The position numbers and the translations under genes are program-made. Of a DNA stretch of 44,212 nucleotides, positions 16,257 through 23,883 are shown piece after piece. The stretch's first letter is position 1. Every line of letters starts with the position of its first letter. A model generated the notes under the pieces. It had not been told where the DNA came from and ran no database searches. It worked only from the letters and a program-made list of their open reading frames with translations. The DNA comes from Lachnospiraceae bacterium (lineage in GTDB: Bacteria; Bacillota; Clostridia; Lachnospirales; Lachnospiraceae), in contig JAFSKG010000030.1 in NCBI GenBank assembly GCA_017449075.1, positions 1 to 44,212 on the forward strand, given 5' to 3'.

Positions 16257-18621
16257 AACGTTTCCACCTCTTTCTTAATGTATCCAACCCACCCTCTATA
16301 TGCTCTGAAATAATGTCAAGAATATTATACTCCGCATCTCTATATTCCAAAGCCCCTGATTGAATATAAATTTTGTTATTTTCCCTTCCTATAAAAATAA
16401 CATTATCGACATCAAGATTTACAATAAACTGTGGTCTATGAGTTACCATTAAAACTTGACGATTCTCACCCATAGTTTTAAAACGATCAAGCAAGTAATC
16501 CCTAATAGCCTTTTGCGAAATATTATCTTCTGGCTGATCAATGATATACATACCACCATGACTCGTTTCATAGGATAAAATGTCAAAATATATTTGAGCA
16601 TCCAACCCGGATGATAGTTCCTGGGTTCGGTCTTTTCCTGCCTGCGTTATAGTATATTTATTTGCCAAATCCGAGTCAAGCTGTTCTTGTATTCTTTTTT
16701 TTAATTCAATTAAGGCTTCTGACGGAACTCCATTAAAACGAAGAAGTTGCACTGCTAATTCATCTTGACTCATCTCGAAAACAGATTTCTTAGTGTCCTT
16801 CTTCATTACATAAGCAAAAAGTTTTTCAATGTACTCTTCATCAATTTCTGTTATGTCCAGCCTACTATTAAATTCATAATCATGAACCCGTTCTGTCTGT
16901 ATCTGAATCATTTCTTTTTCTATGTGAAAATCTGGAACCATTAACTTCTCTCTCCGACTAATAATTGTAACAATCGCTTCTACTGCATTATCAATACTCT
17001 CATTGTATGTTGATAGTTTCTTTTGTGTATCAGAAACAGAAGACTGATATTTCTGCTTAAACTTACTAACAGCATCCTGGAAAAGAGCAATTTTTTTATT
17101 TTCTATTTCAGCACTTTTATTTTTCTCCTCGTAACGCTTAGACATAATTTCTATTTGTTTAATGATACATATTAATTGTTTCTTATCATCCTGTTCAAGC
17201 CAAGTGCTATCCATTATCGTCTCAATCTTTTGAATAACATTATCTAAATCACTGCTAATATAATTATATCCTTCTACACATAGATTATTCTTTGAAACAG
17301 AACCAACAAATGTTATGCTCTCTGCTTGTTCAATATCTTCATCAATTATCTTAAATCTACTCAGTTGAGCTTCCAAAAGCTCTAATGCAAATTTTTCTTC
17401 CAAAAATGAAAAGATAGCATTTAGTTTTCTCTGAATTTTTTCTCTATATGCATCCGACTTAATTGCAGATGGATAATATTGACTAAAAAAATCATCAGAT
17501 TTAATTTTTCCCTGTTCAAACTTGTTACGAATCTCACCTTGCATATCAAAAACAAATATTTCTGACACAGGTATCGTTGTCAACACATCAATTTTGTGCT
17601 TTTTTAAGTAATTGTCATATCCCTTAACCATTGTTTTATTAATCATACCTTCTTGCAGTTTTCTGTATGATGTCAATTTATGCAACAGCAAAGACTTTCC
17701 TATCGAATTATCACCAATAATAACATTTATGCCACGAGATAGGGGAATATCATACTGTGCACCTGCTATGGAAATCTGGATACTTTTGATATAGGTTTCT
17801 GTTGGGTTAAAAAAACTGTTGACGGTTTTTATTCTTCTATGATCTGTTATTGCCATAACAAGACCCTTGAAGCAAGGCAAACATTTCACATATGTATAAA
17901 CAAAATCTGTATTATCATTTTCTGTTTCTTTGGGATAGCAGCTCCAGTCATGGCAATCTGACCCTGTAATGAATCGAATATTTTCCGTCAGATTCTTCGC
18001 ATTCAAAAAACTTTTGTTAAACACCTCATTCTTACGATTCTTAAATTCAAATGCCTCAAAATAATCAGTATACACAAACTCCTGGAATTTTTCCTTTCCA
18101 ACAGTATTTGCATCATTTTTGTATGAACGTGATGATGTCAAAGAACTCTTCTGATGAACAATAAGAATTGTATCCAAATCAATGATTCTTAAAATAGAAA
18201 GGAATTTTTCCTCTGAAAAAGCGCCTTTCTTATCATATGCGGTTTTCCCATTATCATCTACTAAGCATTCGGCAATCTTTGTTACTTTTAATTCATCTTC
18301 ATCATTAAATATGGCAATCACATGTAACACAGTCGAACCGTTTTCACCGGCAAATTCAACTGTAAATTCGATGCCAGGAAATACTTTGATGATAGAACTT
18401 TGTTTATCATTTTCATAAGTCTTGAGCGCTTTATACATATCAAATCCAAATGCATCGTGGTCCGTAATTGCACACATTTGAACTCCGTTGTCATTCAATT
18501 TCTCTGCAAGAACACCAATGTTATCTATCGTATTAAACGCAACCTTCCCTTTGTCTTTTGAACAAGAATAAACTGAATGAATATGTAAATCAATTTTATA
18601 TCCAGATTCTACTACTTTCAT
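16234..18621 (-). CDS. PHP-domain phosphoesterase fused to an SMC/ABC-type ATPase (TrlF-like)
   Basis: A 795-aa protein. The N-terminal PHP domain has DLHIHS (H13, H15), ITDHDAF (D54, H55), GIEF (E85) and GSDCHDW (about 219-225), the full metal-binding set. An ATPase follows with Walker A GDNSIGKS (about 302-309), a coiled-coil or helical insert (about 400-560), Walker B MYIIDQPEDNIS (about 691-702) and the switch His in VTHRP. This matches PHP-AAA proteins annotated as TrlF-like, found in defence neighbourhoods. AAGGAG precedes the ATG. Its codon choice looks less AT-biased than that of its neighbours, consistent with transfer. A DNA- or RNA-cleaving defence ATPase is an inference. Confidence 0.8.
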   Translation of the reverse strand: MKVVESGYKIDLHIHSVYSCSKDKGKVAFNTIDNIGVLAEKLNDNGVQMCAITDHDAFGFDMYKALKTYENDKQSSIIKVFPGIEFTVEFAGENGSTVLHVIAIFNDEDELKVTKIAECLVDDNGKTAYDKKGAFSEEKFLSILRIIDLDTILIVHQKSSLTSSRSYKNDANTVGKEKFQEFVYTDYFEAFEFKNRKNEVFNKSFLNAKNLTENIRFITGSDCHDWSCYPKETENDNTDFVYTYVKCLPCFKGLVMAITDHRRIKTVNSFFNPTETYIKSIQISIAGAQYDIPLSRGINVIIGDNSIGKSLLLHKLTSYRKLQEGMINKTMVKGYDNYLKKHKIDVLTTIPVSEIFVFDMQGEIRNKFEQGKIKSDDFFSQYYPSAIKSDAYREKIQRKLNAIFSFLEEKFALELLEAQLSRFKIIDEDIEQAESITFVGSVSKNNLCVEGYNYISSDLDNVIQKIETIMDSTWLEQDDKKQLICIIKQIEIMSKRYEEKNKSAEIENKKIALFQDAVSKFKQKYQSSVSDTQKKLSTYNESIDNAVEAIVTIISRREKLMVPDFHIEKEMIQIQTERVHDYEFNSRLDITEIDEEYIEKLFAYVMKKDTKKSVFEMSQDELAVQLLRFNGVPSEALIELKKRIQEQLDSDLANKYTITQAGKDRTQELSSGLDAQIYFDILSYETSHGGMYIIDQPEDNISQKAIRDYLLDRFKTMGENRQVLMVTHRPQFIVNLDVDNVIFIGRENNKIYIQSGALEYRDAEYNILDIISEHIEGGLDTLRKRWKRYEKNSPI

Positions 18622-18869
18622 AAATCTCCTTACTGTTGAAAATACGAATAATATTCGCTAATATAAAGTAGATAATTACTAATAATTTTCAATCATCTGA
18701 TAACAATTTGAGTACCATGTTTTTTTACCAACTCTTCATCATAATTATTCGTTTTTGCTTATTGCATTTCTTATATTCTCCAAAAATTTATCGCTCACAC
18801 TCAAACTTTATTTTTATCAATATATAACAAATATCTTATTTTATATTTTACTAATTGAAATAAGTAGCT

Positions 18870-19172
18870 CTATTTTAAATATTGTAGTATTGCTATAAAT
18901 AGTGCCCCTCCAGTTAATGCAACTATTATCCAATCAATTAATCTTGGTTTGTTCATTGATTTCTTCAATTCAATTAATGATGTTTTTGTTTCTTCTATAA
19001 ACTTATTTGTTTCTTTTATCTGGTTAATTATTTGTTCATTTTGCTCTATTGGTTTTCTCTTAAACTCTTCTTCTTTTTTTATATGTTTTTCCATCACATC
19101 ATAATATTCTTCTGCTGCACTAGCAGAATTTACAAACTGCCTACCAGTTATATAATCATAAAATTTATCCAT
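18870..19172 (-). CDS. Tail-anchored coiled-coil protein next to the RloAB-like pair
   Basis: A 100-aa protein: a soluble N-terminus, a coiled coil (about residues 33-70, EEEFKRKPIEQNEQIINQIK) and one C-terminal membrane helix (about 78-98, IDWIIVALTGGALFIAIL). No domain is recognised. It lies 36 bases downstream of the TOPRIM gene on the same strand, and the ribosome site is weak. It may be a membrane effector or anchor of the ATPase-TOPRIM pair; it could also be independent. Confidence 0.6.
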   Translation of the reverse strand: MDKFYDYITGRQFVNSASAAEEYYDVMEKHIKKEEEFKRKPIEQNEQIINQIKETNKFIEETKTSLIELKKSMNKPRLIDWIIVALTGGALFIAILQYLK

Positions 19173-19208
19173 ACTCTTTTATTTATTACATATTTCTATT
19201 TTATTTTC

Positions 19209-19829
19209 TTAATTCTTATTTATACTTTCATACCACTTCTCATAATATTCTTCAAGGTAGTCAAAGAACTTGCTTATATTAGAACTATTCTCATCATTGC
19301 TATTTGTTGACAAAGATTTAATTCTTTCTCTCATTTCACCATAATTCTCTTTTGTTATCTTATCAAACAGTTCTTTTCTCTTTTCCTCACTCGCGTTATA
19401 CCCTTTAATTCCAGTTAACCTTTCAATATCTTCTGCATTCTTTGCTTTCTGGCTTGATTTTAAAACTATATCACCAAAGTGGAATAGTATTATTTGCATT
19501 GTACAAGGATTTGCAAATATCACAAGCTTATCAGAAATCCCTTTTTGGTCATAGAGTTCATCTATCTTATCCTTAATGTCCATAAATTGCTCATATGGCT
19601 TCTGCTCTGTATCACAAAAAACAAAGATTATATGGTATTTATTTCGTTGGTAAATATCTTGATATCTAGCAAATATATTTCCATTACCCTTTGCATTAAC
19701 TAAATTAATATCATAGGCTTTATCAAATATATTAAGTTTGATAAGTCTGTCTAAATAATCGTATTCCTCATACCCTTCACACACAATGCAAATTTTTATT
19801 TTATTGTAATAGTTCTTAAATCCGACCAT
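19209..19829 (-). CDS. RloB-like TOPRIM protein
   Basis: A 206-aa protein with a TOPRIM-like layout: IKICIVCEGYEE (catalytic Glu near residue 20), IIFVFCDTEQ in the place of the DxD strand, and ANPCTMQIILFHFGD, which matches the NPCFELWLLLHF block of RloB/AbiL-type proteins. These act as nuclease effectors beside OLD/RloA-type ATPases. AAGGGG lies five bases before the ATG at 19829, and only one base separates it from the ATPase stop, so the genes are coupled. The upstream Met at 19853 has no ribosome site. Confidence 0.75.
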   Translation of the reverse strand: MVGFKNYYNKIKICIVCEGYEEYDYLDRLIKLNIFDKAYDINLVNAKGNGNIFARYQDIYQRNKYHIIFVFCDTEQKPYEQFMDIKDKIDELYDQKGISDKLVIFANPCTMQIILFHFGDIVLKSSQKAKNAEDIERLTGIKGYNASEEKRKELFDKITKENYGEMRERIKSLSTNSNDENSSNISKFFDYLEEYYEKWYESINKN

Positions 19830-19830
19830 T

Positions 19831-21090
19831 TTAACCCCTTTTAGTAATGTCAATTAATGAATTTATAAGTTCGGGCTCTGGTATCGCATTAAAGAAGCCT
19901 TTGGTATATTTATCTATAACATCAGTAGTATCTCTAACACCATCTTCAGCAGTAAAATCAGCTAACGAATATACATATACCCTTTCTTCGTCTTTATCAA
20001 CAAACCAAATTTGTTCCTTTCGAAATAGTTTTTTAACATCAAGCAAGTTTACATCATGGGTTGTAGCAATAAGTTGAGACTTGTCATTTAATTCGTTGTT
20101 GTACATAGACACAATAGCTCTTGTCAATACAAAATGTATTCCACTGTCTAATTCATCAATTACTAATACATGTCCTTTTTTCAAACCCTCTATAATATAA
20201 CTTGCAAGCGCAACCATCTTTTTTGTTCCGCTTGAATCAAAAAGCATGCTTGGCACCATTTTGCCCTTATACACTGATGTAAGTCTTATTTGATCCATTA
20301 TTCTGTCCGGAATGTTTAACGCTCTCTCACTGGGTTTACTATTATTCTTTATAGAAATGTGCAAATCCTTAACATCATAATATTTATAATCTTCAAGGTA
20401 TAGATCTGCGTTTTTTATAAACTCAACAATCTTTTTTTGTAGTTCATTTTTATTCTTAAGCAAATCAATGGTCTTTTCAATTGGAATATTATTTAAATCA
20501 ACTATATCAATTTCATTTGCTTGTTCATTTAATATTTTCTTCATCTTTTTTACATAATCAAAATTATTCACGTCTATTGTGTAACAAATTGGTGCATTAT
20601 GAGACACTAATTTCACGGCATCAACTAAGTTTTGATCTTTAATAATATTTGCTATATTATTCTTATCATTTACATCAAAAGAATACCATACATCTTCTTT
20701 ATCATTTGAATATTTGTCTCTTATTGTCTCTGAAAATTTTTCGTATACATATTCTTTTTTAGATGTGTCATATTTAAAATCATAAGAGTATAGTGAGCCA
20801 TCATTAATAAATGATATTCCTAATTCACAAACAGGATTGTTTGTAAATAAATTTGGCATTATATCCATTGGCAAGTTTAATAAAGAATTCTTTATTGTTT
20901 TTATACACTTAATCAAACAAGTTTTCCCTGCATTATTTTGTCCATATATAACAGCGGTCTTTAAAACATTAAAGTTATTAATCTTGTGCACATTAAAACC
21001 CAATTTTTTATTTCGCATATCAGCATTCATTGAAAACTTAATACTCTCATTAAATGAATATACATTTTTTGCTCTAATTTCGACAATCAT
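19831..21090 (-). CDS. RloA/OLD-like AAA ATPase of an abortive-infection-type pair
   Basis: A 419-aa ABC/SMC-like ATPase of the AAA_15/AAA_21 group. Walker A GQNNAGKT (50-57), signature DSSGTKKMVAL (about residue 290), Walker B VLVIDELDSG (about 312-321) and switch His in ATTHDVNLLD. RloA/AbiL ATPases of this type sense phage or DNA ends and control a TOPRIM partner, here the next gene. The start has GGAGGAG, and a good promoter lies at 21113-21141. I favour the AbiL/RloAB class over PARIS because the TOPRIM partner has the NPC block, not DUF4435 features. Confidence 0.8.
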   Translation of the reverse strand: MIVEIRAKNVYSFNESIKFSMNADMRNKKLGFNVHKINNFNVLKTAVIYGQNNAGKTCLIKCIKTIKNSLLNLPMDIMPNLFTNNPVCELGISFINDGSLYSYDFKYDTSKKEYVYEKFSETIRDKYSNDKEDVWYSFDVNDKNNIANIIKDQNLVDAVKLVSHNAPICYTIDVNNFDYVKKMKKILNEQANEIDIVDLNNIPIEKTIDLLKNKNELQKKIVEFIKNADLYLEDYKYYDVKDLHISIKNNSKPSERALNIPDRIMDQIRLTSVYKGKMVPSMLFDSSGTKKMVALASYIIEGLKKGHVLVIDELDSGIHFVLTRAIVSMYNNELNDKSQLIATTHDVNLLDVKKLFRKEQIWFVDKDEERVYVYSLADFTAEDGVRDTTDVIDKYTKGFFNAIPEPELINSLIDITKRG

Positions 21091-21112
21091 ACCATCTCCT
21101 CCAAGTGCCTAT

Positions 21113-21141
21113 ATTATAGCATATAAATATTTTTTATGCAA
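21113..21141 (-). promoter_or_regulatory. Promoter of the RloAB-like operon
   Basis: Minus strand: -35 TTGCAT (21136-21141), 17-bp spacer, extended -10 TGC-TATAAT (21113-21118). The start codon at 21090 lies about 16 bases from the expected start site, leaving room only for the GGAGGAG ribosome site. Confidence 0.65.
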
Positions 21142-21160
21142 TATTTTTACATAAAAAATT

Positions 21161-21198
21161 CACTCCAAAAACTCAAATTTTTTCAAGTTTTTGGAGTG
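21161..21198. repeat. Second copy of the long palindrome flanking the defence genes
   Basis: CACTCCAAAAACT and AGTTTTTGGAGTG are perfect 13-bp arms around a 12-nt AT-rich loop. The same palindrome, with one mismatch, is at 15822-15860. The two copies bracket the PHP-ATPase and RloAB-like genes (15948-21090). Neither has a proper U-tract, so a terminator function is doubtful. Confidence 0.7.
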
Positions 21199-21243
21199 AC
21201 CTTAATGTCTGATTTTCGGACCCGTATAACTTATCAATACAAA

Positions 21244-21497
21244 TTACCCACAATCGTCATCTCCATAGTCATTATCATCATCTTCTTCGTATTCTTCTTC
21301 ATCATAGTCATCATCTTCACCAAGACCTAGTGTACTTTTATGACCAGAATTTCGCTTATGGTTATTTTGTGTTGAGCTATTCCCAAATAATCCTAATAAT
21401 ATTATTGATAATAATTTTAAAAACAGTACTTTGACAATTTCCTTTCGGGCTCCGCAAGCGTTCGCCCCTACAATCCACTTTCTTTAATACTAGTCAT
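21244..21497 (-). pseudogene. Small membrane-anchored acidic-tail gene broken by a palindromic repeat
   Basis: An ATG at 21497 with AAGGGG upstream opens MTSIKESGL, then hits a TAG inside the GC-rich repeat at 21445-21472. Beyond the repeat, a different frame is open to 21244. It encodes a hydrophobic segment (VLFLKLLSIILLGLFG) and a highly acidic tail (LGEDDDYDEEEYEE and onward), with no ATG, GTG or TTG start of its own. Removing 26 or 29 bases would restore one frame, close to the repeat length. I read this as an insertion of the repeat into a small gene. Confidence 0.5.
21445..21472. repeat. GC-rich palindromic repeat, copy A
   Basis: TCGGGCTCCGCAAGCGTTCG followed by CCCCTACA. GGGC/GCCC and CGC/GCG arms make a compact stem-loop. 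It belongs to a family with further copies at 22650, 23829, 23857, 28718 and 34165-34218, and half copies at 23176 and 35546. Confidence 0.85.
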
Positions 21498-21519
21498 TTT
21501 AACCCCTTTATAATATATT

Positions 21520-22641
21520 TCACTCTGCAAACTTTCTCAAATTTCCTGCAACACTTTTATAATTACCATATGGAATTACCTTGGTAGATTCATAAATATT
21601 ATAAATCACATTATTCAAATTATCTATGTTTGTTATATATGTCCTATTTTGTTTTTTGTCTAACCATCCAATATCTGCCCTATCTGTAAACACTATTATC
21701 GAATGAAAAATCATACTTTGCCTTATAAATCTTTTTAACACATCAACATGCCACTCATTTTGCTTCACAGGATTCTTTTGGCTATTAATAGTATTATTAA
21801 TTTGCGAATGCCAAATTTCATCTTCGTAATTACCAGTCACTTTCCCTAGCCAATTTTTAACTTCTATAACAAAAATTCCTTTCTTTGAAATACACAAAAA
21901 ATCAATTTGAACAGGTTCTTTATTGCTTCTAGGTAGATTTACATTTCGCAAAACAACAAAATCTTTACCTAAGTATTTTAATTCCACCGCTGCATTATCT
22001 TCACCTTCTTCGCCTTTTTTATCAGTATCTGATCTTAAATGCCACCAAATGCTTCTACTTATAGTCGTATCATTATTAATAGTTGTATTTCTTGAATAAT
22101 TTGGTTGATAAGGAGCATTATAATTATCATAGTTCTTTCTTTTGTACTGTGTATTATCACTTGACAGTGACTTTATGTACAAAAATATTATCAATACAAT
22201 AATTACTAATGCTATAACAAAAATATAACTTCTATCATCATTTCTTAAACGCGGTTGATCCCTCTTAATATTTGTATTATTGCTGTCATTAGTAATTTTC
22301 TTAGTTGTTGGTATTGCATAATATTTCCTTTGCACTATACCATTTTCAATCCACTGCCCTCTCTCATTTACTATATAACCATCTGGTGTAATTCCATTCA
22401 TTATAAGATAACCATTTGAATCGAAGTAATAATATTCTAAGTAATTATCGCCTTCAAAATCAATTTCAACCCACTCACTTATGGCTCTTATACCATTATC
22501 CTTGATACAGTATATACCTATTGGGTCTTGCTGCACCACTAATGAAAATGCGTTAATTGTAAAAAATTTTAAGCTAATTACAAATGTAAATATAATAATC
22601 TTACTAATATTTAAAATTATGTTTTTATTACTATAATTCAT
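21520..22641 (-). CDS. NERD nuclease-domain protein with extracellular repeat region
   Basis: A 373-aa protein. The N-terminus has a signal-anchor helix (IIIFTFVISLKFFTINAFSLV), then wall-binding-type repeats (YYYFDSNGYLIMNG, TPDGYIVNERGQWIE), a second membrane helix at about residues 142-160 (YIFVIALVIIVLIIFLYI), and a C-terminal NERD domain (VELKYLGKDFVVLRNV, QIDFLCISKKGIFVIEVKNW), in which D and ExK are the nuclease-like residues. This places repeats outside and a nuclease-like domain inside the cell. The ATG at 22641 follows a palindromic repeat copy, leaving only a weak GGAG. The repeats resemble those of the 149-1381 protein. Confidence 0.8.
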   Translation of the reverse strand: MNYSNKNIILNISKIIIFTFVISLKFFTINAFSLVVQQDPIGIYCIKDNGIRAISEWVEIDFEGDNYLEYYYFDSNGYLIMNGITPDGYIVNERGQWIENGIVQRKYYAIPTTKKITNDSNNTNIKRDQPRLRNDDRSYIFVIALVIIVLIIFLYIKSLSSDNTQYKRKNYDNYNAPYQPNYSRNTTINNDTTISRSIWWHLRSDTDKKGEEGEDNAAVELKYLGKDFVVLRNVNLPRSNKEPVQIDFLCISKKGIFVIEVKNWLGKVTGNYEDEIWHSQINNTINSQKNPVKQNEWHVDVLKRFIRQSMIFHSIIVFTDRADIGWLDKKQNRTYITNIDNLNNVIYNIYESTKVIPYGNYKSVAGNLRKFAE

Positions 22642-22649
22642 AATAGTGT

Positions 22650-22677
22650 TCGGGCTCCGCAAGCGTTCGTCCCTACA
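22650..22677. repeat. GC-rich palindromic repeat, copy B
   Basis: TTCGGGCTCCGCAAGCGTTC then GTCCCTAC; one C-to-T change from copy A. It lies just upstream of the NERD gene, at the place where a ribosome site would be expected. Confidence 0.85.
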
Positions 22678-22704
22678 ATTTATTTCTCATCTATTTAAAA
22701 TACA

Positions 22705-22726
22705 ATGGGTGTCTCTCGACACCCAT
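22705..22726 (-). terminator. Hairpin terminator after the MNT/HEPN remnant
   Basis: On the minus strand a perfect 9-bp stem, ATGGGTGTC with GACACCCAT, has a GAGA tetraloop (GNRA) and is followed by TGTATTTT. The U-tract is modest, so termination may be partial. Confidence 0.6.
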
Positions 22727-22752
22727 ATGCTGCTTTTATCCAATTAAATTAT

Positions 22753-22845
22753 TTAATTGAAGGTATTAAAATTTATGTCCTTAGTATAATTAAGTATTTT
22801 ATCTATATGTTTCAATATTTTTTGTATACTTTTCTTGTTATCCAT
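22753..22845 (-). pseudogene. Truncated HEPN toxin
   Basis: A 30-codon ORF, MDNKKSIQKILKHIDKILNY.., matches the usual first helix of DUF86/HEPN toxins (about 110 aa) but stops at TAA after FNTFN. The catalytic RxxxxH region is missing and I could not find it in other frames nearby. It overlaps the antitoxin gene end by eight bases (ATGGATAA), as in intact MNT-HEPN pairs. Confidence 0.65.
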
Positions 22846-23125
22846 ATATCAATACCCCAGTATCTTTTATTTCGCTATCTATCTTTGATCCAATTTCCAC
22901 TTGACTTTTATCTATTAAATCTACTTTTCTGCCAATTACGTTTACTACATCTTCTAGCAATCCAAAAAATGCAATACCATGAAGACCACTATCTACTAAA
23001 ATATCTACATCGCTTTTTTCATGGGCTTCATTTTTTGCAATAGAACCAAATAAAATAGCGCTCTTGACATTGTAACTATCAAACACTGGTTTTAATTTAC
23101 TTTTCACTTCTTGGATATTGTACAC
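22838..23125 (-). CDS. mntA: MNT-type nucleotidyltransferase antitoxin
   Basis: A 95-aa minimal nucleotidyltransferase. The active site reads ILFGSIAKNEAHEKSDVDILVD, giving the GS..(12)..DxD signature, and a third acidic position in VDLID. MntA antitoxins AMPylate or otherwise neutralise a HEPN RNase. The start is GTG at 23125, only six bases after an extended -10 box (TGC-TATAAT), so the mRNA may be leaderless. The partner HEPN gene is truncated to 30 codons, so the pair is probably inactive or the antitoxin stands alone. Confidence 0.8.
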   Translation of the reverse strand: MYNIQEVKSKLKPVFDSYNVKSAILFGSIAKNEAHEKSDVDILVDSGLHGIAFFGLLEDVVNVIGRKVDLIDKSQVEIGSKIDSEIKDTGVLIYG

Positions 23126-23131
23126 ATATAA

Positions 23132-23140
23132 ATTATAGCA
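23132..23140 (-). promoter_or_regulatory. Extended -10 promoter at mntA
   Basis: Minus strand TGC-TATAAT (23132-23140), with no good -35 at 17 bp. The GTG start codon begins six bases after the hexamer, where transcription would be expected to begin. Confidence 0.5.
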
Positions 23141-23175
23141 TAAAACACTTATAAATTAAAGTTATCAACTAGTTA

Positions 23176-23190
23176 TTCGCCCCCCCCTAC
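23176..23190. repeat. Degenerate half copy of the GC-rich repeat
   Basis: TTCGCCCCCCCCTAC: the outer end of the repeat with a longer C run. The TAG stop of the flavin reductase gene lies in it. Confidence 0.5.
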
Positions 23191-23816
23191 TTCCCATCCG
23201 GGAAACTTGTGAACTCTCCGCTATCAAGTTTTGGCATACCGTATTTATCTTTTGCATCTTTTATTGCCTTCATTAAAAATGCCATACTCTTTGCAAGATT
23301 TCTCATTGTTTGAAGACCTTCTTTATCTTTCATTACATCATCTGCAGTAAATCCGTGAACCTGATTCCAATAAGTACTTGTCGCTATAGGCATAGCACTG
23401 ATAGAAAAATATTTATTCAGCACATCAAATGCGGCAGTATTTCCACCTCTTCTGCAGCTCACCACTGCTGCACCTACTTTCATCTGCTTTGAAAAGCTTG
23501 TGCTATACATAAGCCTATCCATAAATGCAATTAAAGTTGCATTTGGTGATGCATAATAGACTGGGCTTCCAATCACTATCCCATCCGCAGCTTCAAATTT
23601 TTTTGCAACTTCATTTACAAGGTCGTCATTGAAAACACAGTGACCTGTCTCTTTGCATTTGCCACATGCGATGCAGCCTCTTATTGCCTTGTTGCCGATG
23701 TGAATCAATTCTGTTTCAACATTTTCTTTTTTAAATGTCTCAATCATTTCATTTAAAGCTGTGCCTGTGCAACCTTTCTCATGTGGACTTCCATTGATTA
23801 ATAATACTTTACTCAT
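23187..23816 (-). CDS. NADPH-dependent FMN reductase-like flavodoxin-fold protein
   Basis: A 209-aa member of the flavodoxin-fold NAD(P)H:FMN reductase family. The phosphate loop is INGSPHEKGCTGTAL, and the second FMN-binding segment is GSPVYYASPNATLIAFMDRL. The CIACGKCKETGHC insert has Cys residues typical of anaerobe iron-sulfur flavoproteins, though the full cluster spacing was not verified. GAGGAG precedes the ATG. It is the last gene of a run with the patatin, ECF and CDF genes, separated from the patatin gene by two palindromic repeats. Confidence 0.85.
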   Translation of the reverse strand: MSKVLLINGSPHEKGCTGTALNEMIETFKKENVETELIHIGNKAIRGCIACGKCKETGHCVFNDDLVNEVAKKFEAADGIVIGSPVYYASPNATLIAFMDRLMYSTSFSKQMKVGAAVVSCRRGGNTAAFDVLNKYFSISAMPIATSTYWNQVHGFTADDVMKDKEGLQTMRNLAKSMAFLMKAIKDAKDKYGMPKLDSGEFTSFPDGK

Positions 23817-23828
23817 AATTTTCTCCTC

Positions 23829-23883
23829 TCGGGCTCTGCAAGCATTCGCCCCTACATTGGCTCTGCAAGCATTCGCCCCTACA
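23829..23883. repeat. GC-rich palindromic repeat, tandem copies C1 and C2
   Basis: Two near-identical head-to-tail copies (23829-23856 and 23857-23883) of the repeat with core CTCTGCAAGCATTCGCCCCT. C2 contains the TAG stop codon of the patatin gene (23879-23881); C1 lies just ahead of the flavin reductase ribosome site. Confidence 0.85.

Noticed and set aside
19209-21090. PARIS (AriA-AriB) defence system
   Set aside because: The TOPRIM partner has an NPC..HF block like RloB/AbiL proteins; I see no DUF4435 features. The ATPase alone does not discriminate.
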